From Muribaculaceae bacterium (lineage in GTDB: Bacteria > Bacteroidota > Bacteroidia > Bacteroidales > Muribaculaceae): a stretch of DNA of 64,000 nucleotides. The DNA is taken from the NCBI GenBank assembly GCA_016290325.1, contig JAEETL010000001.1, positions 124,001 to 188,000 of the forward strand, written 5' to 3'. The position numbers and the translations under genes were made by a program. The first letter of the stretch is position 1. The number at the start of each line of letters is the position of its first letter. Of this stretch, positions 49,297 to 59,067 are shown piece by piece. The notes beneath the pieces were generated by a model, which had not been told where the DNA came from, ran no database searches, and was given only the letters and a program-made list of their open reading frames with translations.

Positions 49297-50955
49297 GTTT
49301 GTGAATGAATTGTCTATAACCGCATCAGAGACATCGTCAGGCCATGCATCAGATAACAAGTAATCGATGAGGAAAGACACGTCTGCGATAGTGATGCTAC
49401 TGTCATTATTGCAATCGGCTGATTGGAGATTTAATTGTGAAGTATCTCCACCTAATAAGTAGTCGATCAAGCATGAGATGTCACTGATGCTGACTGTGCC
49501 GTCACCGTTCACATCTCCGCGTATAAAATGTTCGGGTTCATAGCCTAGTTGTTGATCCATCCAGGCGATGCGATCTGTTATCCATTGTTTCAGGAATGCT
49601 ATCTCGTCATCATAACTGCTGGGAATGTGATAATTGGGCCAAATGTATTTTCCCCACCTGGGCCGTGCCGCGTCATTGCGTTCCTCAGCCCCGTATGAGG
49701 TTAATACGTTGGCCAACGAATCCACTGTGGCCATCCATCTGTCATCCCTCAGGTTATTACGGCGAAACAATTTCCATCTTTCTTTGAGCAGGGAGGTATA
49801 GTTAGGATCCTTATTGAGTTTATACCACCAGAAAGGAATCAGATTTACCTCTCCAGCCGAATAAAGGTCATTGTTGTATTTGTAGATCCAATTATCAGTC
49901 TGAAATCCGGCAAAGCGGCTATTGCCGAATGCGATATTGAAATCCCAGATGACCATTTTGAATCGGGCATCAACACTGTCGCGACGCTTGAAAAACTTTG
50001 CACTCAAGCGGTAGCCATCGATGTTGTGGCTCAATTCCGTCATCAGCTGGTAATCGGCAAATGATGTGACATCGATATACTTTTGGTATCCCACTTCAGG
50101 GTCCATGTAGTTACTGGATGCAAATGCGTTTTCCATCTCATCAATGCGTCCAGTGATATACCTTTTTTGTGCGTCAGTAATGTCCTCGGTATCGGGTGTC
50201 TGGAATTGAAATGTGATATAACGGTCAGTGATGTCCCAACCGGTTGTCCTGACTGGGTGGTGTTTTGATGTGTACACGACTCCCTCGTTGCGGTCAACCT
50301 GCATAATGTATCCGCCAGTGAGTTCATCACCTTCCTCACCGGGGTCTGGCAGATTGGTGCGGTACTTACCCTTGGAAACGACCTCACAGAGTTGGTAAAC
50401 CCCATAATAGATACCATCAAGATAAACTTCACAGAACCTTCCCTGAGGTGTATATTCCATCCAAGGCTTGGCAAATTCAAAGGCCATGATATCGCGAATT
50501 AGGCTCCGATCGGAATAGGGCGCCAGGAAGCACCACTTGTTGTCCTTGCCCATGCCCAAGAGCTCGACTTTCTTTTTCGATCCACCCTCTTCAATTGGCG
50601 CTGTCATCGTGTGAAAAGAGTACGGTTTTTTGTCACTCATCAAGAAAGATGAATGGCCGCGATAGCGAATTGCTATATAGCCTTCATAGTCGATGTGTTG
50701 CCCAGGGTGTGCAATCGTGTCGGCATAGTTCAACATGCCATCACCGTTGTGAATGATTTTCATATGGCCGGTGATGCGTTCTTCCCGGTCGATCATAACA
50801 CCATTTACATCAATCCAAACAATGGGGAGATTGGTCGAATCGATAGTAACGTTTTGGTTGTCGGGCGGATAATTGTCAGCTTGTTGAGCATATGCCATAC
50901 TTGAGAGTGCCAAAACCGTCAGTATGAACAATGGCCACCTCATATTGATTTTCAT
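49294..50955 (-). CDS. CotH-kinase family secreted protein with dockerin-like C-terminus
   Basis: GYIAIRYRGHSSFLMSDKKPYSFHTM, RFKMVIWDFNIAFGNSRFAGF (CotH catalytic-type motif), C-terminal RGDVNGDGTVSISDISCLIDYLLGG...ITIADVSFLIDYLLSDAW. Confidence 0.85.
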   Translation of the reverse strand: MKINMRWPLFILTVLALSSMAYAQQADNYPPDNQNVTIDSTNLPIVWIDVNGVMIDREERITGHMKIIHNGDGMLNYADTIAHPGQHIDYEGYIAIRYRGHSSFLMSDKKPYSFHTMTAPIEEGGSKKKVELLGMGKDNKWCFLAPYSDRSLIRDIMAFEFAKPWMEYTPQGRFCEVYLDGIYYGVYQLCEVVSKGKYRTNLPDPGEEGDELTGGYIMQVDRNEGVVYTSKHHPVRTTGWDITDRYITFQFQTPDTEDITDAQKRYITGRIDEMENAFASSNYMDPEVGYQKYIDVTSFADYQLMTELSHNIDGYRLSAKFFKRRDSVDARFKMVIWDFNIAFGNSRFAGFQTDNWIYKYNNDLYSAGEVNLIPFWWYKLNKDPNYTSLLKERWKLFRRNNLRDDRWMATVDSLANVLTSYGAEERNDAARPRWGKYIWPNYHIPSSYDDEIAFLKQWITDRIAWMDQQLGYEPEHFIRGDVNGDGTVSISDISCLIDYLLGGDTSQLNLQSADCNNDSSITIADVSFLIDYLLSDAWPDDVSDAVIDNSFTN

Positions 50956-51005
50956 CTTTTTATTTGTGGTGAGATATATAAATGATTCAGTTATGAAAAC
51001 AATAG

Positions 51006-53357
51006 TTACTTGATGATCAGTACAGTAGCTTTAGGTGCGCCGGAAATTGATGGCTGGCTGCCTTGAGCGGCATAGACGTTATAGATGCCTGTGGGCACTC
51101 GGTCACCATCGGCACCACATCCGTCCCACAGGGCGCTACCCATGACAGGACCCATCTGAGTGATAATGTGACCGTCTTTATCGGTAATGGTCACATAGGT
51201 GTCGGTCGTCAGGTTGGCAATCTTGATCATGCCGGTATAGTCGGGATCGACAGGGCTGGGGAAAGCATACACATTGTCGAGGTTGAGTGCGGCCGCATCA
51301 CTGTCGGCGATATACTCGGCTAATACCTGATTGTCAGTATAGATGTAAACGCGGTTATGGTTAACGTCACACTCTACGCTATAGATCGTATTGCTGGGAA
51401 TGTCACTGTTGCCCGTGGTGAAATGCTCGTAAACCGATGTTCCATCGGGTGAAACGAAATACAAACCGTTATTGGTGGCAATCCATTTGTTGTTGTTGCG
51501 GTCAATGCCGATGTCATAAACCGTATAACCCTCACACAAGGTACCCATGTCTTCACTCATAGGAGATTTGGACACAAGTGGCCTAATCGCTCTGGGGTGA
51601 TTGTTGAATACCTCTCTTGGGTCAAACAAGAACAGGCCAGCAGTGTGTCCAACCCAGATCATGCCGTTGGCATCCTCTTCAAAATGATACAAATAAGTCC
51701 AGTCTACTTGACGTTCATTTTGATCGGTGAAATGGGAAATGGCGACAAATTGATAATTATCGACCCTCGGATCCTCGTTGAAGTTATCCCAACACATGAT
51801 GCGACCTTGCATTTTAGTGCTCATATAGTCACAGTCTGAATATATCTTCACATTATTCAGCTTGGAGATGACAAATCGTGAGCGCTGCATATTTCCAGTG
51901 TTCAATGCGGTAAGACCGCTGGGTTGGAACCAATCGCTCTTGGATACAGTATTGTTAGCCACTTTGGCCTTGGGCAATACGGCAGCAGGACAAGAGGCGT
52001 TGCCAAAGGAGCTCACTACCCACATATTGCCATATTTATCAAATGCCGGATGTGCCTTATAGGTGCCAATTAATGAGTTGCTGCTGGTGTAGTTGAGCCT
52101 CATCACATTGTTGGTCACCTTGTGGATGCCCTTGTCCCAACTAGCGCGGAAGTAGGTGGTAGAGTCAAGGGGGTTAAAGACAAACTCATAACCGGGTGTT
52201 GTCGTGTAATTGGCTTGAGTGACCCATGTGGAGCCATTATAGGTGTTAATGGCGTTGGGTGCCATATCGTTGCTAATATTGTTGCCGTTACGAGCAGTAA
52301 CACCAGTATAAAGCAAATCCATGACTGAGTTGTACTTCAGCCAGTAGGGTTGGTCGGTATTCAAGCCATTCAGCTTGTAATAAGTGGTGTTGTTCTGCAC
52401 ATGCAGGCCATTGGCGTCGCTAATCCAAACGGTACCATCTCCCGAGGGGTTGGATGTAGCAAATCCTACTGTCGAGGATGCCTTGGTCGCGGTTTTACCC
52501 GTTGGGTCAATGGTGTAGTAGAATGGCTGGCCGGCAAAGTTAGCGATAAAGCCGTTAGATGTCTTTTGGATACAGGTCGGTTTGGATGAAACCAGAGTCG
52601 TAACACTTAGGTTAGTACCTGAAAAATCATAATTGTAAAGTGCATTGGCTCCAAGCACAAAGGCTGAGTGGTCGTTAATCGGGTACAGCGCTCCACCGGT
52701 AAATGTTCCGCCTTTATAGTTGAAACTATTGAAAGGATCAGTGGCATCGGCGGGTCCGTAATAACAATAGCTTTTTGTCAAAAGGAGCATTAAGCCGTTA
52801 CCCAGTTTAGTCATGGAATAGATGTGATTGTCTTTTCCGTATACGACGTCACTAGTGACTTCAAGGTTGGTTTCATCGATAGTGATATAGCCATAACCCG
52901 TAGTAACATATGCAATACCATCTACAAAGGTGATGTCATTGATGGATTTATCAGAATATTCAGTGAGCTCTCCCTTGTTGAGCGTGTAGTTATACACGTG
53001 GATAAGCGCATCCTTGATATTGCTGATGTTGGTCACCTGGCCGTTGCTGTCAATCACGTCAAGGTTAGAATTGACATAGGTGACAAACAACAGTTGGTAA
53101 TCAGCGTCATAATAAATTTGACTGATATTATTGTCTGAAAGCAGATTCTGGTTATTCAACGGCGTTGTGACATGCGTCGTTTTGTCAAACATGAAAAGGG
53201 CATTGCTATTCAGGTAATACACCTTGTTGCCGGTGTCATAGACATTCTGAATCTTTGAGGTCAAATAGTAGTTATGTATCCTCCACGTGCCAGCGTTAGC
53301 AGCTAGAGCAACCATCACTAAGCATGTCAAACAAATAAGATGTTTTCTCAATAACAT
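51006..53357 (-). CDS. PorZ-like beta-propeller protein with T9SS-like CTD (paralogue 3)
   Basis: GTWRIHNYYLTSKIQNVYDTGNKVYYLNSNALFMFDK...LLSDNNISQIYYDADYQLLFVTYVNSNLDVID; C-terminal AFPSPVDPDYTGMIKIANLTTDTYVTITDKDGHIITQMGPVMGSALWDGCGADGDRVPTGIYNVYAAQ. Confidence 0.82.
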   Translation of the reverse strand: MLLRKHLICLTCLVMVALAANAGTWRIHNYYLTSKIQNVYDTGNKVYYLNSNALFMFDKTTHVTTPLNNQNLLSDNNISQIYYDADYQLLFVTYVNSNLDVIDSNGQVTNISNIKDALIHVYNYTLNKGELTEYSDKSINDITFVDGIAYVTTGYGYITIDETNLEVTSDVVYGKDNHIYSMTKLGNGLMLLLTKSYCYYGPADATDPFNSFNYKGGTFTGGALYPINDHSAFVLGANALYNYDFSGTNLSVTTLVSSKPTCIQKTSNGFIANFAGQPFYYTIDPTGKTATKASSTVGFATSNPSGDGTVWISDANGLHVQNNTTYYKLNGLNTDQPYWLKYNSVMDLLYTGVTARNGNNISNDMAPNAINTYNGSTWVTQANYTTTPGYEFVFNPLDSTTYFRASWDKGIHKVTNNVMRLNYTSSNSLIGTYKAHPAFDKYGNMWVVSSFGNASCPAAVLPKAKVANNTVSKSDWFQPSGLTALNTGNMQRSRFVISKLNNVKIYSDCDYMSTKMQGRIMCWDNFNEDPRVDNYQFVAISHFTDQNERQVDWTYLYHFEEDANGMIWVGHTAGLFLFDPREVFNNHPRAIRPLVSKSPMSEDMGTLCEGYTVYDIGIDRNNNKWIATNNGLYFVSPDGTSVYEHFTTGNSDIPSNTIYSVECDVNHNRVYIYTDNQVLAEYIADSDAAALNLDNVYAFPSPVDPDYTGMIKIANLTTDTYVTITDKDGHIITQMGPVMGSALWDGCGADGDRVPTGIYNVYAAQGSQPSISGAPKATVLIIK

Positions 53358-53436
53358 ATCTGATAAATTTATTCTGATGTCAATTCTTAATATATTGGTA
53401 ATCAGTATTTTGCTATATTATGTAAGCGCTGTCTCC

Positions 53437-53487
53437 TGATTCGATTGCCAAAGATATAAAATTATGGCGAGATGTCGTGACTTTTTA
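53437..53487 (-). promoter_or_regulatory. shared upstream box plus promoter of PorZ-like paralogue 3
   Basis: Sense strand: TAAAAAGTCACGACATCTCGCCATAATTTTATATCTTTGGCAATCGAATC; -7 element TATCTTTG at 53449-53456. Confidence 0.65.
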
Positions 53488-53582
53488 TTGAATTAGTCTA
53501 GTATGGATTCAAATCCAAGAGGGCATGCCCGATAACGCACACCCTCTTATAAAGTCAATGAAAATCACCGAATTATCATATT

Positions 53583-55931
53583 TTATCTGATAATCATTAC
53601 CGTCGCTTGAGGTGTGCCAGTGGTTGTGGGCTGGCCACCTTGTGCCGCATAGATGTTATAAAGGCCAGTGGTGACCCTATTACCATCGGCCCCGCTGCCA
53701 TCCCAGTAAGCGCTACCCATAACGGGACCCATTTGGGTGATGACATTTCCATCTTGGTCGGTGATGGTCACATAGGTGTTCTCCATTAGGTTGGCAATCT
53801 TAATCATGCCAGTGAAGTCAGGTTCAACCGGGCTGGGGAACGCATATACATTGTCAAAATTCATCGCTGCGGCATCACCATTGCTGATGTACTCGGCAAA
53901 TCCGTTGTCGGTAACGATATAAACACGGTCATGCTTTGTGTCACATTCCACGCTGTAGATCGTGTTACTGGGAATATCACTGTTCTCTGTGGTGAAATGC
54001 TCGTAAATTGTTGTGCCATCAGGAGACACAAAATAGAGGCCGTTGGTTGTGGCAATCCACTTATTGTTATCGCGGTCGATGCCGATGTCATAAACAGTGA
54101 AGCCATCACACAGGTAGCCATTACCCTCACTAAAGTTAGTGACTAGTGGCCTTATTGCCTTGGGGTTCTCGTCAAATACTACATTGGGATTAAATACGAA
54201 CAAGCCTACATCTGATCCTGCCCAAATGAGTCCATCGGCATCCTCCTCAAGATGAATGAGGTAAGTCCATTCCACTAATTTACCGGTTTGGTCAACAAAT
54301 TGTGCGATGCTGGTCATTTGGTAGTTATCGACTGTGGGATCTTCATTAAAGTTATCCCAGCAGATAAGACGGCCAACGAGTGAAGTTCCACGGTAGTCAC
54401 CGTCAGTATAAATCTTAGCATTGTTCAGCTTGGAGATCACAAACTGTGAGCGCTGCATCAATCTTGTGTTCAAATCGAGAAGTCCGCTAGGCTGGAACCA
54501 ATCAGACTGTGATACGGTGTTTCTTGCCACTTTATCTTTAGGCAGCACTGCAGTGGGGCAAGCTGCGTTGCCATAGGAGCAGACAACCCAAAGGTTACCG
54601 TAATTGTCAAATGCGGGATGAGGCTTATAGGTGCCTATCAGTGAGTTGGTTTTGGTGTAAGTGAGTTTCAACACATTGTCGGTCACCTTATGCAAACCGG
54701 TTTTCCAGCTCGCGCGGACATAGGTAGTGGAATCCAGCGGATTGAAAACAAATTGATAACCGGCACCTGGAGCGGTATACGCTGTAGCATCGGCCCATTC
54801 ATTGCCGTCATAGGTGTTGATGACGTTAGCGAGCTCAGTGGTCACGGTGTATCCGTTTTTGGCTGAAACACCCACATAGAGCAGGTCCATGGCGGGATTA
54901 TACTTGAGCCAGTAGGGCTGGTCGGTGGTCATGGAGTTCAGTTTGTAGTTTACGGTGCTGTTCTCCACGTGCAATCCATTGGCGTCATTGATCCAAACGG
55001 TACCGTCTCCCTGGGGGTCAGAACTTGCAAACCCGAGGACCGTGGATGCCTTGGTGGCGATTTTACCGGTTGGATCAATCCTGTAGTAATAATTCTGTCC
55101 CTCAAAGTTGGCGATAAAGCCGTTTTGGGTCTTTTGGACACTGGTGGGTTTGGCCGATACGAGGGTTGTAACTACCAAAGAACCACTGGAAAAGTCAAAA
55201 TTGTAGAGAGCAGATGCTCCTAACACAAATGTCGAGTGATCATCAATGGGGAACATTTTACCATTGGTAAATGTTGATTGATATCTTTGGTATAACAAGA
55301 GAGGATTCTCTTCACCAACGGGGCCATAGTAGCAGAACCTGTCAGACAGAAGGAGCATCAATTCTCCACCCAGGATTACGATTGAATTGAAATTAGCATT
55401 TGTCGTGTATTTGATGACATTATGGCTAGTGATCTTAAGCGTGGACTCATCAATGCAAACATATCCGTAACCAACAGAAGCATATGCGGTTCCGTTCAAG
55501 AAAACGATATCATTGATGGATTTTTCATTATAGGAATCGAGCACGTTGTTGTCGAGGATATAATTGTGCACGTGAGTTATCGCGTCCTTAATGCCACTGA
55601 TATTGGTCACTTTACCCGTTGTGTCGATGACATCGATATTTGCATTGGCATAAGTGATAAAAAGCAGTCTGTAATCGGCATCGTAATAGATTTGTTTGAT
55701 TTTGGTGTTGTCCGATAACATATTATGGACTCCCAAAGCGGTGGTGGTCTGAGTGGCCTTGTCAAATTGATAGAGCGAGTTACTGTTCAGGTAGTAAACT
55801 TTGTCACCCATATCATAGACATTTTGGATTTTACCAGTCACATAGAAATTATGCAATTTCCATGTGCCCGCGTTAGCACTGGCAATGGCCATCACCATTA
55901 AAAGCACAAAAACAAGGTGTCTTTTTAACAT
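53583..55931 (-). CDS. PorZ-like beta-propeller protein with T9SS-like CTD (paralogue 4)
   Basis: MLKRHLVFVLLMVMAIASANAGTWKLHNFYVTGKIQNVYDMGDKVYYLNSNSLYQFDK...MLSDNTKIKQIYYDADYRLLFITYANANIDVID; start moved from 56030 to 55931 (signal peptide). Confidence 0.82.
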   Translation of the reverse strand: MLKRHLVFVLLMVMAIASANAGTWKLHNFYVTGKIQNVYDMGDKVYYLNSNSLYQFDKATQTTTALGVHNMLSDNTKIKQIYYDADYRLLFITYANANIDVIDTTGKVTNISGIKDAITHVHNYILDNNVLDSYNEKSINDIVFLNGTAYASVGYGYVCIDESTLKITSHNVIKYTTNANFNSIVILGGELMLLLSDRFCYYGPVGEENPLLLYQRYQSTFTNGKMFPIDDHSTFVLGASALYNFDFSSGSLVVTTLVSAKPTSVQKTQNGFIANFEGQNYYYRIDPTGKIATKASTVLGFASSDPQGDGTVWINDANGLHVENSTVNYKLNSMTTDQPYWLKYNPAMDLLYVGVSAKNGYTVTTELANVINTYDGNEWADATAYTAPGAGYQFVFNPLDSTTYVRASWKTGLHKVTDNVLKLTYTKTNSLIGTYKPHPAFDNYGNLWVVCSYGNAACPTAVLPKDKVARNTVSQSDWFQPSGLLDLNTRLMQRSQFVISKLNNAKIYTDGDYRGTSLVGRLICWDNFNEDPTVDNYQMTSIAQFVDQTGKLVEWTYLIHLEEDADGLIWAGSDVGLFVFNPNVVFDENPKAIRPLVTNFSEGNGYLCDGFTVYDIGIDRDNNKWIATTNGLYFVSPDGTTIYEHFTTENSDIPSNTIYSVECDTKHDRVYIVTDNGFAEYISNGDAAAMNFDNVYAFPSPVEPDFTGMIKIANLMENTYVTITDQDGNVITQMGPVMGSAYWDGSGADGNRVTTGLYNIYAAQGGQPTTTGTPQATVMIIR

Positions 55932-56014
55932 ATCTAGTAAATTTAGTTTGTTTATATTCAACAATAACATGTTAATAGTCAGTAGGATATGTGCAAATGA
56001 CAGCACAAAACCCA

Positions 56015-56065
56015 CTGAATCAACTGACAAAGTTATAAAAGATTAACGAGATAATCGGCTTTTTA
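56015..56065 (-). promoter_or_regulatory. shared upstream box plus promoter of PorZ-like paralogue 4
   Basis: Sense strand: TAAAAAGCCGATTATCTCGTTAATCTTTTATAACTTTGTCAGTTGATTC; -7 element TAACTTTG at 56028-56035. Confidence 0.65.
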
Positions 56066-56114
56066 GCTTGAATAAGATGGGGTGTACTTTCTTAAAAAAT
56101 GCAAATTATATCAT

Positions 56115-56156
56115 TCAAGGGCAAGCAGATAACGTGATGTTATTGCTTGCCCTTGA
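56115..56156 (-). terminator. strong hairpin terminator downstream of lysS
   Basis: TCAAGGGCAAGC-agATAACgtgatGTTATt-GCTTGCCCTTGA; 12-bp perfect outer stem. Confidence 0.8.
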
Positions 56157-56178
56157 GGTGATGTTTATACCCTACTGG

Positions 56179-57918
56179 TTAGTCTTGTGCAGCAGCAGCC
56201 TCGACCCATTTCTTGACCTCGTCAACAACGGGAACCTTGAGGCCGAGTTTGTACTTTTTGTTGATGTCGAGCAAATCCTGGAAGAGTTTGCCGGGTTTTT
56301 CCAGCGCACCTAGGGACTCAACAGTGAGGAAACCAGCCTTTTGGATGGGGGCTACCCATTCCTCAGGAATACCCAGTGCGGTAAAGGCCTCGGCCTTGTC
56401 GCGAGCGGGAACTTTCTCGGGACGCATCTGCGGGAACAGCAGCACGTCCTGGATGTAGCTGTTGCCCGTCATGAGCATCACCAGACGGTCGATGCCAATG
56501 CCGATGCCGCTCGTGGGTGGCATGCCGTACTGCAGGGCGCGCAGGAAGTCCTGATCAATGATCATCGCCTCGTCATCGCCCTTGTCGGCCAGGCGCATCT
56601 GTTCCTTGAAGCGCTCCTCCTGGTCAATGGGGTCGTTCAGCTCGCTATAAGCGTTAGCCAGCTCCTTGCCGTTAACCATGAGCTCAAAACGCTCGGTTAG
56701 GCCGGGTTTTGTGCGGTGCATCTTGGTCAGCGGGGACATCTCGACGGGATAGTCGATGATGAAGGTCGGCTGGATAAACGTGCCCTCGCAGAACTCGCCG
56801 AAGATTTCATCAATCAGCTTGCCCTTGCCCATGGTATCGTCAATCTCGAGGTTCAGCTGCTTGCACACCTCACGTATTTCCTCCTCGCTCTTGCCTTCCA
56901 GGTCAAAACCTGTTTTCTCCTTGATGGCGTCAAGGATGGGCAAGCGACGGTAAGGTGCCTTGAAACTGATGACTTGACCATCAATCTCGGTCTCAGGCTT
57001 GCCGTTGACAGCAATGCAGATGGTCTCGAGCAGCTGCTCGGTGAACGACATCATCCAGTTGTAGTCCTTGTATTGCACGTACAGTTCCATGCAGGTGAAC
57101 TCGGGGTTGTGGTTGCGGTCCATACCCTCGTTGCGGAAGTTCTTTCCAATCTCGTACACGCCTTCGAAGCCGCCCACAATCAGGCGTTTGAGGTACAATT
57201 CAGTGGCGATGCGCATATACATCGGGATGTTTAGCGCATTGAAGTGAGTGATGAACGGGCGAGCCGTGGCACCACCGGCAATGGCTTGCAGCGTTGGCGT
57301 CTCGACCTCGGTATAGCCGGCATCGTCAAGTACCTGGCGCATGGTTTTTACGACCTTGGCACGTTTCAGGAACGTATCCTTCACGCCAGCATTGACCACG
57401 AGATCAACGTAGCGCTGGCGATAGCGCAGCTCGGGATCCTCAAACGCGTCGTAGGTCACACCGTCTTTTTGCTTGACTACTGGAAGCGGCTTGAGTGACT
57501 TGCTGAGCAACTTCAGTTCCTGGGCATGAACGCTGATTTCGCCCGTTTGGGTGCGGAACACATAGCCCTTAACGCCTACAAAGTCGCCCATGTCGAGTAA
57601 CTTCTTGAACACGGTGTTGTACATTTCCTTGTCCTCACCAGGGCACAGGTCATCGCGGCTCACATATACCTGCACACGACCTTTCGAGTCCTGCAACTCA
57701 AAGAAGGAGGCCTTGCCCATGATGCGGCGGTTCATCATGCGTCCTGCCACGCTCACCTGGCGCGGCTCGTCATCGTCCTTGAAGTTGGCGACGATATCGT
57801 CACTGTATGCGTCCACCACATACTCGTCGGCAGGGTAGGGGTTGATGCCCATGGCCCTGAGCTGTTCCAAACTGTTGCGGCGGATAATCTCTTGTTCGCT
57901 TAATTCCAGTACATTCAT
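56179..57918 (-). CDS. lysS: lysyl-tRNA synthetase (class II)
   Basis: [69 protein letters not shown]. Confidence 0.97.
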   Translation of the reverse strand: MNVLELSEQEIIRRNSLEQLRAMGINPYPADEYVVDAYSDDIVANFKDDDEPRQVSVAGRMMNRRIMGKASFFELQDSKGRVQVYVSRDDLCPGEDKEMYNTVFKKLLDMGDFVGVKGYVFRTQTGEISVHAQELKLLSKSLKPLPVVKQKDGVTYDAFEDPELRYRQRYVDLVVNAGVKDTFLKRAKVVKTMRQVLDDAGYTEVETPTLQAIAGGATARPFITHFNALNIPMYMRIATELYLKRLIVGGFEGVYEIGKNFRNEGMDRNHNPEFTCMELYVQYKDYNWMMSFTEQLLETICIAVNGKPETEIDGQVISFKAPYRRLPILDAIKEKTGFDLEGKSEEEIREVCKQLNLEIDDTMGKGKLIDEIFGEFCEGTFIQPTFIIDYPVEMSPLTKMHRTKPGLTERFELMVNGKELANAYSELNDPIDQEERFKEQMRLADKGDDEAMIIDQDFLRALQYGMPPTSGIGIGIDRLVMLMTGNSYIQDVLLFPQMRPEKVPARDKAEAFTALGIPEEWVAPIQKAGFLTVESLGALEKPGKLFQDLLDINKKYKLGLKVPVVDEVKKWVEAAAAQD

Positions 57919-58020
57919 TGTTTATCCTTGATTTTTGATGTCGTTCAATCGTTTCAAACTGCAAAAGTAGTGAAAATACTTGTTACTTGTTCGTTTCGGT
58001 GAGAGAATTTAATCTACACG

Positions 58021-58404
58021 TCATTGCTTGGCGGGGCGGGTGGATATTTTTTTGCCGTTTTTATCCCAGGTGTAAATCCAGGAACCCTTGCGGCTCGTGA
58101 AGGTGTCTCCAGTGGCGGTGAGCACCTCGCCAACGTTACTTGTCGAGAAGGTGTGGAGCTTTTTCCCCTTGGGGGTGCAGGTGTAATACCAACTGCCTTT
58201 TTTCAGAACGTAAAACGTGTCGCTATAGGCCACCACCTCGCCCTGGCTGGTGCTGACGGTGTGCACTTTTTTGCCATTTTCGTCATAGATGTAGTGCCAT
58301 GACCGAGTAGTTTCGATATAGCTGATCTTTTGTGCCTGTATAGCCGTGATGGTCAGCAACATCATCAGGATGGTGAGAATACGTTTCATATTACTAGTTG
58401 TCAT
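58021..58404 (-). CDS. small secreted repeat protein (three SW-Y-GKK units)
   Basis: Signal peptide MKRILTILMMLLTITAIQAQ (ATG at 58389); repeats SWHYIYDENGKKVHTVSTS / SWYYTCTPKGKKLHTFSTS / SWIYTWDKNGKKIST. Confidence 0.65.
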   Translation of the reverse strand: MTTSNMKRILTILMMLLTITAIQAQKISYIETTRSWHYIYDENGKKVHTVSTSQGEVVAYSDTFYVLKKGSWYYTCTPKGKKLHTFSTSNVGEVLTATGDTFTSRKGSWIYTWDKNGKKISTRPAKQ

Positions 58405-59066
58405 TTAATGAGTTTCATCAGTTGTGCCTCGGTGGCGCGTGGCAGTACGCGCCCTAAGTGTTGCAGGAGGCGGTCTCGGGACTCCTCGGGCGTGCGAGGG
58501 CATTGGCAACCCTCCTTGCCTATCAGTTGCTCGGGTGTGGTGAGTAATGCCCAGCCCCAGCCGTATTCACGGCCGTGCTTGTCGCGGGGATAGACAAAGT
58601 CCTGGGTGACAATGCGGCACGCCATCTGCAGGCGGGTGACATAGCCGTCAAAACGGCTACGCATTTTACTACCCGTGAAACCGCAGGCGCTACGCAGTTC
58701 GCGCGTGATGAGGCTGCCGTGCTCTTGCAGGGTCAATACTATGGTTTCCTCAATCGACCCAGGAGATGGGGCAGGGTGGGTGGCTCGCCGCCAGTTGTAG
58801 AAGTCGGGCCACCACTCACGGGCGATAAACCCCGCTTTTTTGTCAAAGAACTTGCCGTACACGACACCGCCCTCGGTAGTGATGGGGCCTTTCCATTTCC
58901 ACAGGGGCCAATCCCAGCCGTCGTCATATACCACATAGCGGCAGTCATAGTCCACCAGTTCCTCGGCGGAGTAGCCCCTGATGCCACTGTCCAGCAGCGG
59001 CAACAGTCCCACCTGATGAATTAAATCCACCAGCTCCGTCGCATTATGTACCACCCCCAATTTCAT
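58401..59066 (-). CDS. AlkZ-related (winged-helix-like) protein
   Basis: LVDLIHQVGLLPLLDSGIRGYSAEELV...ITRELRSACGFTGSKMRSRFDGYVTRLQMACRIVTQDF; assignment tentative. Confidence 0.6.
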   Translation of the reverse strand: MKLGVVHNATELVDLIHQVGLLPLLDSGIRGYSAEELVDYDCRYVVYDDGWDWPLWKWKGPITTEGGVVYGKFFDKKAGFIAREWWPDFYNWRRATHPAPSPGSIEETIVLTLQEHGSLITRELRSACGFTGSKMRSRFDGYVTRLQMACRIVTQDFVYPRDKHGREYGWGWALLTTPEQLIGKEGCQCPRTPEESRDRLLQHLGRVLPRATEAQLMKLIK

Positions 59067-59067
59067 G

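Noticed and set aside
44291-56030. Large PorZ-like ORFs as two-component sensor (Reg_prop/Y_Y_Y hybrid histidine kinase) proteins
   Set aside because: No histidine kinase, TM segment after the propeller or response-regulator domain; C-termini look like T9SS sorting domains.
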